Positions 43,167 through 51,379 of a stretch of 64,000 nt of DNA are shown piece by piece. Location: assembly GCA_023450085.1 (NCBI GenBank), contig JAEXHI010000005.1, positions 124,001 through 188,000 of the forward strand, read 5' to 3'. Every line of letters starts with the position of its first letter. The first letter of the stretch is position 1. The stretch is from Bacteroidota bacterium (GTDB lineage: Bacteria; Bacteroidota; Bacteroidia; Sphingobacteriales; Sphingobacteriaceae). The notes beneath the pieces were generated by a model. It was not told the origin of the DNA, searched no databases, and saw nothing but the letters and a program-made list of their open reading frames with translations. Position numbers and translations under genes: made by a program.

Positions 43167-43784
43167 TTATAATAATTGTTCTAGGTGCGAGGTATTATTA
43201 GAATCGAGTAGCGTAAATTTTTCTCCGTCAAATTGTAGGCGGTATAAAGTGGTATTAGAATGGGGAAATTCTTCCATGTCACTGAAAGGCTTGTTGAGTA
43301 AAATGCACAAAATTAAGCGCATAGCTCTTCCGTGCATACAAATAAGCACGCACTTCTCATTCTCTTGTTTTTTGATATGTTCAATTGCTTTTGACAAGCG
43401 TACGCCAACTTCGTTGGGACTTTCGCCTCCTTCAAACTTAGCATCGTAGTTACCCAATTGCCATTGCCTAACCACTTCCCTAAAAGCTTCTCTAGCTTCT
43501 TCGGTATTGGGTTTTCCTTCCCATTCGCCCCAAGCCAATTCATCTAGGCCATCAAGCTGCTCCCATGGTAAACCTAAGTCAATGAAGCCCTTAACGGTTT
43601 GGTGGGTTCTTTTTAAAGATGAGGTGTAAATCTTATCAAATTTGACCTCGCTGTATTTATTGAAAAATGCTGCTGCTTGAGCAATTCCTGTGTCGTTTAA
43701 ATCGGCATTTACGCCCCTACCTTGTACTATTCCTAATCTGTTTAATTCTGTTTCGCCGTGACGGATGATGTAAAGTTCTTTCAT
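43167..43784 (-). CDS. Histidine phosphatase family protein
   Basis: A 205-residue phosphoglycerate mutase-like phosphatase. The catalytic motif is IIRHGETELNRLG at the start (R8-H9-G10), with the second His in LICMHGRAMRL and the acid pair in GEWEGK. Members dephosphorylate sugars, nucleotides or cofactor intermediates. Between mqnA and mqnE, a role in the futalosine pathway or in nucleoside salvage is conceivable but unsupported. The length is normal for the short type. Confidence 0.9.
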   Translation of the reverse strand: MKELYIIRHGETELNRLGIVQGRGVNADLNDTGIAQAAAFFNKYSEVKFDKIYTSSLKRTHQTVKGFIDLGLPWEQLDGLDELAWGEWEGKPNTEEAREAFREVVRQWQLGNYDAKFEGGESPNEVGVRLSKAIEHIKKQENEKCVLICMHGRAMRLILCILLNKPFSDMEEFPHSNTTLYRLQFDGEKFTLLDSNNTSHLEQLL

Positions 43785-43867
43785 TTATTAAGGAGCTGGT
43801 AGTTAGTGGCTATGAATCAGTTAAAGTTGTTTAATATATCGTAATTCATTAATCTAAAATCGTAAAT

Positions 43868-45052
43868 CTAATTCACTACAGGTAATTTATAGTATGATGG
43901 TTTTACTTCGTCTTCAAAAACGTGGTCGGTATAATCTGTTACTACATTATAAAGTGTATCACGCTCAATAGGTTTGCGTTTTACGTTTTTGATCAAGTCA
44001 ACCAATTCTTTAGTGCTCATTGCCGGCGTTTGCTCTTCGGCGCCTGCCATCGAGTAAATTTTGGTTGTATCATCTAAAGTGCCGTCAATATCATCTACTC
44101 CAAAATTTAAACTTAGTTGAGCGGTTTCTCTGCTGATCATTGCCCAGTAAGCTTTAATGTGCTCAAAGTTATCCAAATAGATACGAGCAATAGCGTAGTT
44201 GCGTAAATCTTCTACTACCGAAACCTCTGCCACATCACTCATTTGATTGTTCTGGTTTCTAAATTTCAGTGGAATAAATGCCTGAAATCCGCCAGTTTTA
44301 TCTTGTAATTGGCGCAAACGCTCCATGTGGTCAACTCGGTGCCAAAACTGCTCAATATGTCCATAAAGCATGGTGGCATTTGAACGCATTCCTAAATGAT
44401 GTGCTTGCTCATGGATGTCTAACCATTGCTCAGCGTTACATTTGTCATGGGCAATTTTCTCTCTCACCTCTGGATGGAAAATCTCTGCGCCACCACCTGG
44501 CATCGAATCAAGTCCAGCTTCTTTAAGGTATTTCATGCCATCGTAATGGCTTAATTTCGCTTTTTTGAAGATATAGTAATACTCTACTGGAGTAAGCGCT
44601 TTGATATGTAAATCAGGGCGATGTGCCTTGGCTTTTCTAAAGAAGCTGGCATAAAAGTCAAGATTTTGTTTAGGCACTACCCCACCCGTAATATGCACTT
44701 CCGTTACAGGCTCATCATCATATTTCTTAAGGATGTCGATCATACCATCCACTTCCATTTCCCAGCCTTCTTCACGTTGTTTGATCATACGGCTGTAAGA
44801 ACAAAACTTACAATCGTACACGCAGATGTTGGTAGGTTCAATATGGAAATTTCTATTGAAATAGGTTAAATCACCATGTTTTTTCTCACGAATATAATTG
44901 GCCAATACACCCAAGTAGCTTAATTCGGCATGCTCATATAAATAAACGCCTTCATCAAAAGTAATGCGGATACCGTCCTTAACTTTTTGGGCAATATCCT
45001 TTAAGGATGGAGCTAAATTGGGGTTTTGTATAAGAATATCTAACGACTGCAC
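43868..45052 (-). CDS. mqnE: Aminofutalosine synthase MqnE
   Basis: A 394-residue radical SAM enzyme that joins 3-enolpyruvylbenzoate to SAM to give aminofutalosine, the second step of the futalosine route. The cluster Cys are C77, C81 and C84 (CVYDCKFCSY); GGGAEIFHPEVREKIAH and IPLKFRNQNNQMS are family motifs. I use the GTG at 45052: it has an AAGGAG ribosome site and lies downstream of an exact TACTTTTG promoter element at 45084-45077. A start at 45109 would add 19 residues encoded upstream of the predicted transcription start. With mqnA it defines the menaquinone route here. Confidence 0.93.
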   Translation of the reverse strand: MQSLDILIQNPNLAPSLKDIAQKVKDGIRITFDEGVYLYEHAELSYLGVLANYIREKKHGDLTYFNRNFHIEPTNICVYDCKFCSYSRMIKQREEGWEMEVDGMIDILKKYDDEPVTEVHITGGVVPKQNLDFYASFFRKAKAHRPDLHIKALTPVEYYYIFKKAKLSHYDGMKYLKEAGLDSMPGGGAEIFHPEVREKIAHDKCNAEQWLDIHEQAHHLGMRSNATMLYGHIEQFWHRVDHMERLRQLQDKTGGFQAFIPLKFRNQNNQMSDVAEVSVVEDLRNYAIARIYLDNFEHIKAYWAMISRETAQLSLNFGVDDIDGTLDDTTKIYSMAGAEEQTPAMSTKELVDLIKNVKRKPIERDTLYNVVTDYTDHVFEDEVKPSYYKLPVVN

Positions 45053-45076
45053 TATGGATTCTCCTTTAGGTTTAGG

Positions 45077-45084
45077 CAAAAGTA
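45077..45084 (-). promoter_or_regulatory. -7 promoter element of mqnE
   Basis: TACTTTTG on the minus strand matches TAnnTTTG exactly. Its position 24 bases before the GTG at 45052 rules against the longer reading frame. Confidence 0.6.
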
Positions 45085-45225
45085 CAATATTGCTTATAAC
45101 GAACATCATTTTGTTGTAAAATTGGCTTATTTAGATTGTATATAGGATGGCTTAATGGCTGTATTGTTCAATTGTTAGGGTTGCATACTGTCTAAAAAAA
45201 CCAAAAAACTAAACAACCAAAGCAC

Positions 45226-45233
45226 TAACTTTG
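45226..45233 (+). promoter_or_regulatory. -7 promoter element of the acyl-CoA thioesterase gene
   Basis: TAACTTTG matches TAnnTTTG exactly, four bases before the ATG at 45238, so the mRNA may be leaderless. Confidence 0.55.
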
Positions 45234-45237
45234 TGGC

Positions 45238-45657
45238 ATGATTGAAAACCAGTATAGCATTTTTGAAAGCGAATTGAATGTTCGTCCAGATGATATTGAC
45301 ATGTTTAACCATGTGCACAATAGCAAATATTTGGATTATGTATTGGCAGCCCGTTACGAGCAAATGGACAAGTTTTATGGCATGAGCTGGGAGAAATTTG
45401 AAGAAATGGGTTTCGGTTGGGTAGTATCCAAAGTTACCATTTCATTTAAGCGTCCTTTAAAAATGGGTGATCAAATGGTTATCAGAACTGGAATTTTGGA
45501 AATGAATGAAAAAGGCAGTAACGTCCAGTTTGAAATCATCAACAAAAAAACAGGCAAAGTTTCTTCTGATGGTATTTTTGAGTATGTGATGATTGATTTA
45601 AAGACGCAGCGTTCTTGTAAAGTAACCCCCGAAATGATTGCTGCTTACAGCATCTAA
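45238..45657 (+). CDS. 4HBT-type acyl-CoA thioesterase
   Basis: A 139-residue hotdog-fold thioesterase. The catalytic segment is DIDMFNHVHNSKYLDYVLAA, with the Asp of the 4-hydroxybenzoyl-CoA thioesterase type. It would release CoA from an acyl-CoA; the chain is unknown. One in a group of three thioesterase-like hotdog proteins in the window (11390 and 54350 are the others). It is convergent with a transglutaminase-like gene, with a perfect hairpin in the gap. Confidence 0.88.
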   Translation: MIENQYSIFESELNVRPDDIDMFNHVHNSKYLDYVLAARYEQMDKFYGMSWEKFEEMGFGWVVSKVTISFKRPLKMGDQMVIRTGILEMNEKGSNVQFEIINKKTGKVSSDGIFEYVMIDLKTQRSCKVTPEMIAAYSI

Positions 45658-45666
45658 AGTTGAATG

Positions 45667-45735
45667 AACCACATAGACACATAATAAATCGTCTATTGTA
45701 ATCTTAAAAAAGATGTCTTATGTGTCTATGTGGTT
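45667..45735. terminator. Perfect 18-bp inverted repeat between convergent genes
   Basis: AACCACATAGACACATAA and TTATGTGTCTATGTGGTT are perfect inverted arms of 18 bp around 33 bases. It belongs to the CACATAG repeat family and probably acts as a two-way terminator. Confidence 0.75.
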
Positions 45736-45781
45736 ATATTTTTTGAGCCAAACTTTTGCTTAAGAATGATAGCGATATAAA

Positions 45782-46897
45782 TTATTGTGGTTGTGCGTAA
45801 AAATCCTTTAAGGAATTGGTGTACACGCAATAATTTACCTTAGTGTCCCAAAAACTAATGTATTGCAAATCAGGTGCTCCTACAGGCACTAGCATTAGTG
45901 ATCTTTTGTCTTCTAGCTTAAATTTATCTGCCGCTGGTAGGCTACGGTTGTCTAGGGCTGTGTCGAAATAATAAAGATAAACGTAAACAAAATCAGTGTA
46001 TTCTAGCTTGTTTACCTTGTCTTTGCTGGCTAAAACCACGTCATCATAGTTATTGCTTAAAGCATGTTGAAATTCTACAGCATTTAAAGGTTTGCCGTTT
46101 AAAGTTGGCATTACGTTAAACTGTCCGTCAATAAAAACCCATTTCTTTTGGTCATTTAAATAAACCTCGGTAGCTACGTGTCCTGGAGAACCTTTTCTGG
46201 TTTCGGCATCCTTGGTTTTAAGATAAATGGTTCTGGCTTTGTAACCATGTGCAGTAAGTTGATCGCGGAGCACAATCGCATAGGCGAAACAAGGAAAACG
46301 GGCACCTGTTTTAACTTCATTGAGGATGGAAATGGCGTCATTCTTTTTAGGGGAATTATTACCATCGTGTTTCCATTGATGGTGTGTCCAATTTAAAATG
46401 GACAGTATTTTTTGCATGTCATTGCGATCATTTTTAATCACTTTTTCTAAAGGATATTCCTTTCTTAGGCTGTCTGAATAGTTGGTTTTAGCATTTTCGT
46501 AATAAAAGCTAAGGTCGTCACGTTTTTTGTTGTCGGCATAAGTCACTTTATCCCATTGGTAGCTAGTGGTAGAAATGATGGTATGTGCAGCTGCAGCATT
46601 TGACATCTTTAAATAAAATGATTTGCTTTCACCAGGTTTCATTTCAAAGCTAATACTGTCTTTATCTGTGCGAAAAGCAATTCGTTCATGCTTACTATAC
46701 AGCTTTAATTTAAGGGTGTCATGGGCTGTTTCTGGAGAAATACGCCAAGCATTAACGAACCATTTTTTTCCTACGGAAACATCAACTTTATTGGTATTGG
46801 CTAAAATTAGTGGCTCCCCTTTATAGGATTGCTGTGCCGCTACTGGTAAATAGGAAATACCAAAAGCCAGACAAATCATAGAAATGTGGATCTTCAT
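45782..46897 (-). CDS. Exported transglutaminase-like protein
   Basis: A 371-residue protein with a signal peptide (HISMICLAFGISYLPVAAQ). The C-terminal half holds a transglutaminase-like core: Cys in TGARFPCFAYAIVLRDQL, His in GHVATEVYLNDQKKW, and Asp in VFIDGQFN. The N-terminal 150 residues form a beta-rich domain of unknown type. It is likely a periplasmic thiol peptidase-like enzyme. It differs from the DUF3857 pair at 29.8-33.7 kb in domain build. Substrate unknown. Confidence 0.82.
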   Translation of the reverse strand: MKIHISMICLAFGISYLPVAAQQSYKGEPLILANTNKVDVSVGKKWFVNAWRISPETAHDTLKLKLYSKHERIAFRTDKDSISFEMKPGESKSFYLKMSNAAAAHTIISTTSYQWDKVTYADNKKRDDLSFYYENAKTNYSDSLRKEYPLEKVIKNDRNDMQKILSILNWTHHQWKHDGNNSPKKNDAISILNEVKTGARFPCFAYAIVLRDQLTAHGYKARTIYLKTKDAETRKGSPGHVATEVYLNDQKKWVFIDGQFNVMPTLNGKPLNAVEFQHALSNNYDDVVLASKDKVNKLEYTDFVYVYLYYFDTALDNRSLPAADKFKLEDKRSLMLVPVGAPDLQYISFWDTKVNYCVYTNSLKDFYAQPQ

Positions 46898-47105
46898 AAC
46901 AGTTAAATAGGTTTAATTATCGTTTTGTGTTTTTAGGTAGACGCTATTGCCGGAAAAAAGTTGCATGCGTTATTTTTTTGTCACTGCAGGTTTGTTGAAG
47001 CAGTTTCAATAGTGTTCACATCACTTTATTAAACTAATGCTTTTATGGGCTCTTCTATTCAAAAGAAAATAATTTGGTACTATACCTAGAGATTGCACTT
47101 ATGCC

Positions 47106-47753
47106 TTAATTGAACAATTCGTAGGCACGGTTATAGTATGTTAGATTCTCTGGTTCATCAAGATAGAGGTAATTGAACAATGCCAATCCATATAAACTTG
47201 GCAATCTGTTTTTAGCAACGTCTTCACTCATCAGATCTTCTTTCCAATTACTATTAAAATCCAGTTGGTAGCTTCGTTCCAAATCATCTAGGATTGCCCT
47301 TACTTTATCAGCGTAAAACCACTCAGGCATGGCATACAAACCTATTGATTTACCCATTTTATCACGTTGGATAAATTCCTCTTTTTCGGTTTTGCCATAG
47401 AAGAACCAAAAATAGATGGCGAGTGCCGTAAATATGATTGCAAAGAATGGAAAATTAGAACGTTCTTCGATGGTGTTTGATGAAGTGATGTAGTAACCAG
47501 CATCTGAGATATAAAAATTAAACCAGCAAATAGCCGCCAATGCAGTGCTAATTAATCTGCCATACAGTGCTTTGATACTGGTTTTGTTCAATGGAATTTC
47601 CATTCCCTGCCTTTCCCTCCATCTTGAGCCGGTAACTAACATGGAACTGATGGGATAAATAGGTACCATTAAATAAAAGAACTTCGTTTCAATCCATTGG
47701 TTGTTTTGCTTTTTTACCTTGCCAAAAAAGCCAGTTCCGAAAAAGATGATCAT
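47106..47753 (-). CDS. Membrane protein of unknown function
   Basis: A 215-residue protein with two strong membrane segments (LISTALAAICWFNFYI and FAIIFTALAIYFWFFY) and a hydrophilic C-terminal 90 residues. The N-terminal stretch WIETKFFYLMVPIYPISSML recalls small bacterial membrane proteins without known role. It begins only one base after the stop of the gene upstream (47755), so the two are co-transcribed and probably work together. No family can be named. Confidence 0.65.
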   Translation of the reverse strand: MIIFFGTGFFGKVKKQNNQWIETKFFYLMVPIYPISSMLVTGSRWRERQGMEIPLNKTSIKALYGRLISTALAAICWFNFYISDAGYYITSSNTIEERSNFPFFAIIFTALAIYFWFFYGKTEKEEFIQRDKMGKSIGLYAMPEWFYADKVRAILDDLERSYQLDFNSNWKEDLMSEDVAKNRLPSLYGLALFNYLYLDEPENLTYYNRAYELFN

Positions 47754-47754
47754 A

Positions 47755-48348
47755 TTATTTTTGCATTGGATATTTAGAGAAATCTGCTTGGTTATAAACC
47801 ACCCTGTTTACGCCTACATTCTTAGTTGAGTATACAATTGGGATTTCTTCGTTTAGGTAAAAATTTTTGAAAGAATGCTTGCTTACATCGATGTTGATTT
47901 TGCGTTCATTTCCGCTTGAGTCAATAAATGACACTTTGATATGGCTAAAATCAAATTTTCGTCCAGCGTAAGAACTGCCATCAATAATTCTAGCCATCAC
48001 GATGACGCCATTTTCATCAAGTTCCTTCTGCTCAAGTCGTACGCCATGGCCTATCAATAAAAAACCATTACCAAATAGAGAAATCATGATGATCGCAAAA
48101 ATAACGTAGCCTAAAGGCGAACCTTCATCTTTCGTTTCTTCCTCAGCGGGTTTATCAAATAAGCTAAATAAGCAAATAAAGAAAGCTACAATGCATACCG
48201 TGATTGCGATACAACCAACTAGGGCAATAAAGGTACCCATGTTGTTATAAAATTCTAAGGAAATCAGGTCATAAAAGAAATAAAGAATAAATAAGGTTGC
48301 AGCACCCCAAATGAGCGTTTTACGCAAACGAGTTTTAAAATCAACCAT
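47755..48348 (-). CDS. DUF3592-like membrane protein
   Basis: A 197-residue protein with three N-terminal membrane segments (LIWGAATLFILYFFYDLI, FIALVGCIAITVCIVAFFIC, VIFAIIMISLFGNGFLLI). The C-terminal part (VIVMARIIDGSSYAGRKFDF, then EEIPIVYSTKNVGVNRVV) follows the DUF3592 pattern, a beta domain near the membrane. Function unknown. It starts the two-gene unit with 47106-47753, and its ATG is 290 bp from the divergent MATE gene. Confidence 0.68.
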   Translation of the reverse strand: MVDFKTRLRKTLIWGAATLFILYFFYDLISLEFYNNMGTFIALVGCIAITVCIVAFFICLFSLFDKPAEEETKDEGSPLGYVIFAIIMISLFGNGFLLIGHGVRLEQKELDENGVIVMARIIDGSSYAGRKFDFSHIKVSFIDSSGNERKINIDVSKHSFKNFYLNEEIPIVYSTKNVGVNRVVYNQADFSKYPMQK

Positions 48349-48490
48349 AAAGTGTTAAAATAGAATTGTTTGGAAGCCGCAATGATACAAAATAACTCTT
48401 AAAAAACTCTATTTGATTTTGGATGAACGATGGTTTTAATAGACAGCGAATATTATTAAGGTTAAATATTCTATGTTTAAAAGATTTTTC

Positions 48491-48498
48491 TACTTTTG
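48491..48498 (+). promoter_or_regulatory. -7 promoter element of the MATE leader transcript
   Basis: TACTTTTG matches TAnnTTTG exactly. The predicted start near 48505 gives a leader of about 134 bases before the MATE ATG at 48639. Confidence 0.6.
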
Positions 48499-48519
48499 TA
48501 ACACAAAATATCACGAACC

Positions 48520-48555
48520 ATGAAGTTTTTTGCAGTCCGTACCAGAATAGCTTAA
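48520..48555 (+). CDS. Leader peptide upstream of the MATE gene
   Basis: An 11-codon reading frame, MKFFAVRTRIA, starts about 15 bases after the predicted transcription start and stops at TAA (48553-48555). The R7-T8-R9 segment fits the +x+ motif (Arg/Lys, any, Arg/Lys) of known macrolide-dependent ribosome arrest peptides such as the Erm-D type leaders. After the stop come AGTCC/GGACT pairs and a hairpin. The likely role is attenuation control of the MATE exporter by a ribosome-targeting drug; this is an inference, since no expression data exist. Confidence 0.5.
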   Translation: MKFFAVRTRIA

Positions 48556-48593
48556 CCCAAGCGAGGACTCCTACATCAGAAAAACAAAATTAA

Positions 48594-48611
48594 GGATGCT
48601 TGTCAGCATCT
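48594..48611 (+). promoter_or_regulatory. Hairpin in the MATE leader
   Basis: GGATGCT and AGCATCT form a 7-bp stem (one G-U pair) with loop TGTC, 28 bases before the MATE ATG. Nearby, AGTCC (48534-48538) can pair with GGACT (48565-48569), and CTTAA (48550-48554) with TTAAG (48590-48594), so alternative folds depending on ribosome position are possible. Confidence 0.5.
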
Positions 48612-48638
48612 CATGGTAATCTTTTATAACTTTATGAT

Positions 48639-50063
48639 ATGTCACAACCTGTCGAGGCAAAATCACGTTTGTCTAATTTTTTTAATGTATTAATTCAGGC
48701 CTTTAAAGGTGCTGAAATTGATTATACCGCCATCAGTATCAGAAAAGCCATTGTACTTTTGGCTGTTCCCATGATGTTGGAAATGATGATGGAATCAGTA
48801 TTTGTATTGGTCGATCTTTATTTTGTGGGGCACTTGCCAAACAGTGCTGAAGCCATACAAATTGTAGGCTTAACCGAGTCGGTACTTACTATTATCTACT
48901 CCCTAGCCATGGGCTTGGGAATGGCGGCTACCGCTGTGGTTGCTCGTAGAATTGGGGAGAAAAATACGGAGGCAGCCTCCAGAGCAGGCATGCAAACCAT
49001 AGGTTTGGCCATTACTATTTCTATTGTCATTAGCGTATTGGGGATAATTTTTGCGAAAGATATTCTCTTGCTAATGGGTGCTACAGAAAGTACAGCTGCA
49101 CAAGGCGTAGCCTTTATTCAGATCATGATGGGAACTAGTATCGTGATCATGTTACTATTCTTGATCAATGGTATTTTTAGAGGTGCTGGAAATGCGGCCA
49201 TTGCCATGCAAAGCTTATGGCTAGCCAATATCATTAACATTGCTTTATGTCCCATATTGATCAGAGGTTTTGGGCCAATTCCTGCCATGGGTTTAACGGG
49301 TGCAGCTTTGGCAACCGCTATTGGACGTGGTACCGGAGTACTTTTTCAAATTTATCATTTGGTTAAAGGCAGTGGCGCATTGAAAGTGAAATTGGCTTAT
49401 TTAAAACCTCAAATGGAGCAAATAAAGGCCATTGTTAAAGTGGCTTCACCAGCGGTACTGCAATTTGTTATTGCATCATGTAGCTGGATTTTCTTGGCTG
49501 AATTGGTCGCCACTACAGGTGGTGATCATGGTTCTGCTGGCTATCAAACAGCTTTAAGGCTAATGATGTTTTTTATGTTGCCAGCTTGGGGCTTAAGTAA
49601 TGCAGCGGCTACTTTGGTAGGACAAAATATGGGTGCTGGTAGAATGGATAGAGCCGAGAAGTCTGTATTTGTAACCATTAAATATGCTATGATTTTTATG
49701 GGTACCGTAATGGTGCTATTTTTAACTTGTGGGCATTTGTTTGCTTCATTTTTTACCGAGGACCAACAGGTAAGAGCCATAGCAACACAAGCGCTACAAA
49801 TATTGAGTTATGGTTTTATCCTTTACGGGATTGGAATGGTATTGGTAAGTGCCTTTAACGGTGCAGGTGATACTTGGACCCCTACCAAAATTAATATTGT
49901 GGCTTTCTGGTTGTTCCAAATTCCTTTTGCTTATTTCTTAGCCAAGTATATGGAGATGGGGCCAACAGGTGTTTTTATTGCTATTCCAGTAGCTGAAGTG
50001 GGTATTACAATTGCTTCCTACTTGATTTTTAAGAAAGGTAAATGGCAAAAGACAACGGTTTAA
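48639..50063 (+). CDS. MATE family efflux transporter with attenuation-type leader
   Basis: A 474-residue inner-membrane exporter with twelve membrane segments in two MatE halves (opening AIVLLAVPMMLEMMMESVFV and KVASPAVLQFVIASCSWIFL). It exports cationic drugs or other small molecules against a Na+ or H+ gradient. The gene has a 134-base leader containing an 11-codon peptide and hairpins, unlike the leaderless MATE at 12670. The products are only distantly alike. A tight palindrome at 50219-50250 follows. Induction by an antibiotic is inferred from the leader. Confidence 0.92.
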   Translation: MSQPVEAKSRLSNFFNVLIQAFKGAEIDYTAISIRKAIVLLAVPMMLEMMMESVFVLVDLYFVGHLPNSAEAIQIVGLTESVLTIIYSLAMGLGMAATAVVARRIGEKNTEAASRAGMQTIGLAITISIVISVLGIIFAKDILLLMGATESTAAQGVAFIQIMMGTSIVIMLLFLINGIFRGAGNAAIAMQSLWLANIINIALCPILIRGFGPIPAMGLTGAALATAIGRGTGVLFQIYHLVKGSGALKVKLAYLKPQMEQIKAIVKVASPAVLQFVIASCSWIFLAELVATTGGDHGSAGYQTALRLMMFFMLPAWGLSNAAATLVGQNMGAGRMDRAEKSVFVTIKYAMIFMGTVMVLFLTCGHLFASFFTEDQQVRAIATQALQILSYGFILYGIGMVLVSAFNGAGDTWTPTKINIVAFWLFQIPFAYFLAKYMEMGPTGVFIAIPVAEVGITIASYLIFKKGKWQKTTV

Positions 50064-50099
50064 GAGTTTGGTCCATCATTTTGCTTGCATGTTCTCCGT

Positions 50100-50176
50100 T
50101 ATTTCGAGCGGAACGCAGTGAAGTCGAGAAATCTAAATACATAGTCGTTAGATTCCTCCCTACGCTTGAAATGACG
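50100..50176. repeat. ATTTCGAGCGGAACGC-type palindromic repeat
   Basis: ATTTCGAGCGGAACGCAGTG and AAGTCGAGAAATCTAA at the left are mirrored by TTAGATTCCTCCC and GCTTGAAATGACG at the right. Another member of the ATTTCGA/GAAATGACG family lies at 51273-51372 on the other side of the AraC gene. Confidence 0.55.
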
Positions 50177-50218
50177 AAAAGGTTCCTGCTCTACCAATAT
50201 CCCCCTCTCCGAGGGGGC

Positions 50219-50250
50219 AAGAGGGAGGTAATTAATAATACCTCCCTCTT
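50219..50250. terminator. Convergent hairpin between MATE and AraC/GyrI genes
   Basis: AAGAGGGAGGTA and TACCTCCCTCTT form a perfect 12-bp stem with an 8-base AT loop. Both genes end toward it. Confidence 0.65.
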
Positions 50251-50323
50251 AGTCTCTTCCCAAGTATCGGAACGGGCTCTCTAAAGGGAGATACAGAAGG
50301 TGCAGCTATTCATCTCTTCGTGT

Positions 50324-51244
50324 TTACCTAATAGGAATACACAAATCTACTTTTGCAATTTGATTGGGGGCTTCCCTGAAATCGTTGTGGTAAATTTCAA
50401 AAGGATTTCCATCAGCTTTTTGATAACCTTGTTCATTCATCCATACAAATAAACTGCTCCACGATTTTTCAAAATCAGACAATCCAATTTCAAAATAAGC
50501 AACAATGCACTTCCCAGGTTTAAAGGTGGTCAAATGCACCTTACCTTCTCCTTTCTCCTCTTCACCTACCGAAATGCAAGCACTCATTCTTACCTTTTCA
50601 GGAGCGGTTATCTTAAAGCTATCGTGATATATGGTAATAATTTTGGTGTCTTCTTTCGCCAATAGGTTTTTGGGAACGGCCCATTTTAAAAGTTCTTGAT
50701 AAGCATTTGAAATTCCTTGTACACCAATAGTGCTCACGCAAGCTAATTTTAAAGGAGCAAGTTCTCTAATCTCAATTTTTGCATTCATTTTGATCCAGTT
50801 TTTAAGTTCATTCATGTTGCAAATGTATTCCTCAAAAATCTGATCAACTTGCCTAATCTTGCTTTCTATTTGTCTAATCTTGCTAAACCTGCTAGGCTGT
50901 TGTCTTCTAAATTCGGTTGGACTAATGCTATAGTACTTCTTAAAGGCACGTGTAAAGGAAGAATTGCTGTTGAAGCCGTATTGTAGGGAGAGCTCAGCAA
51001 CGCTTACTGCTGGTTGGTACATTAATACACTTGCCATTTTTTCTATTCTTTTTCGGAGAATATAGGCATTAAGGCTTTCGCCAGCAATTTGTTTAAATAT
51101 GCGATGGAAATGAAAAGCCGAGTAGTTAGCCACTTGTGAAAGGGCTTCTAAGCTTAAATCCGAATCCAGATTTTCATCAATGAACCTTAGTACTTGATCA
51201 ATACGAGCGATGTATTCGATTTGTAAGGTGTTGTTTTGGTTCAA
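50324..51244 (-). CDS. AraC family regulator with GyrI-like ligand domain
   Basis: A 306-residue regulator. The N-terminal 110 residues are a double helix-turn-helix of the AraC type (LSLEALSQVANYSAFHFHRI, then VAELSLQYGFNSNSSFTRAF). Residues 150-306 form a GyrI-like (AraC E-binding) domain typical of proteins that bind hydrophobic drugs and cations. The first codon is TTG at 51244; no upstream ATG fits. It may respond to multidrug ligands, and it lies tail to tail with a MATE exporter, so control of that gene is possible but not shown. Confidence 0.87.
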   Translation of the reverse strand: MNQNNTLQIEYIARIDQVLRFIDENLDSDLSLEALSQVANYSAFHFHRIFKQIAGESLNAYILRKRIEKMASVLMYQPAVSVAELSLQYGFNSNSSFTRAFKKYYSISPTEFRRQQPSRFSKIRQIESKIRQVDQIFEEYICNMNELKNWIKMNAKIEIRELAPLKLACVSTIGVQGISNAYQELLKWAVPKNLLAKEDTKIITIYHDSFKITAPEKVRMSACISVGEEEKGEGKVHLTTFKPGKCIVAYFEIGLSDFEKSWSSLFVWMNEQGYQKADGNPFEIYHNDFREAPNQIAKVDLCIPIR

Positions 51245-51272
51245 GATGATGGGGTTGTTTTTAGAGATATTC

Positions 51273-51372
51273 CGTCATTTCGACGAGGAATGAGGGGAAA
51301 TCTAACAACTAAGACTATCCGTGTATTCCAGTTGCTAGATCTCTCTCCCGAAAGTTCGGGAGAGAAATGACG
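51273..51372. repeat. CGTCATTTCGA-type palindromic element
   Basis: CCGTCATTTC at the left pairs with GAAATGACG at the right. Inside, CTCTCCCG and CGGGAGAG (51343-51364) form a tight stem. It fills the gap between the AraC and ddl genes. Confidence 0.6.
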
Positions 51373-51379
51373 TAGCGGT

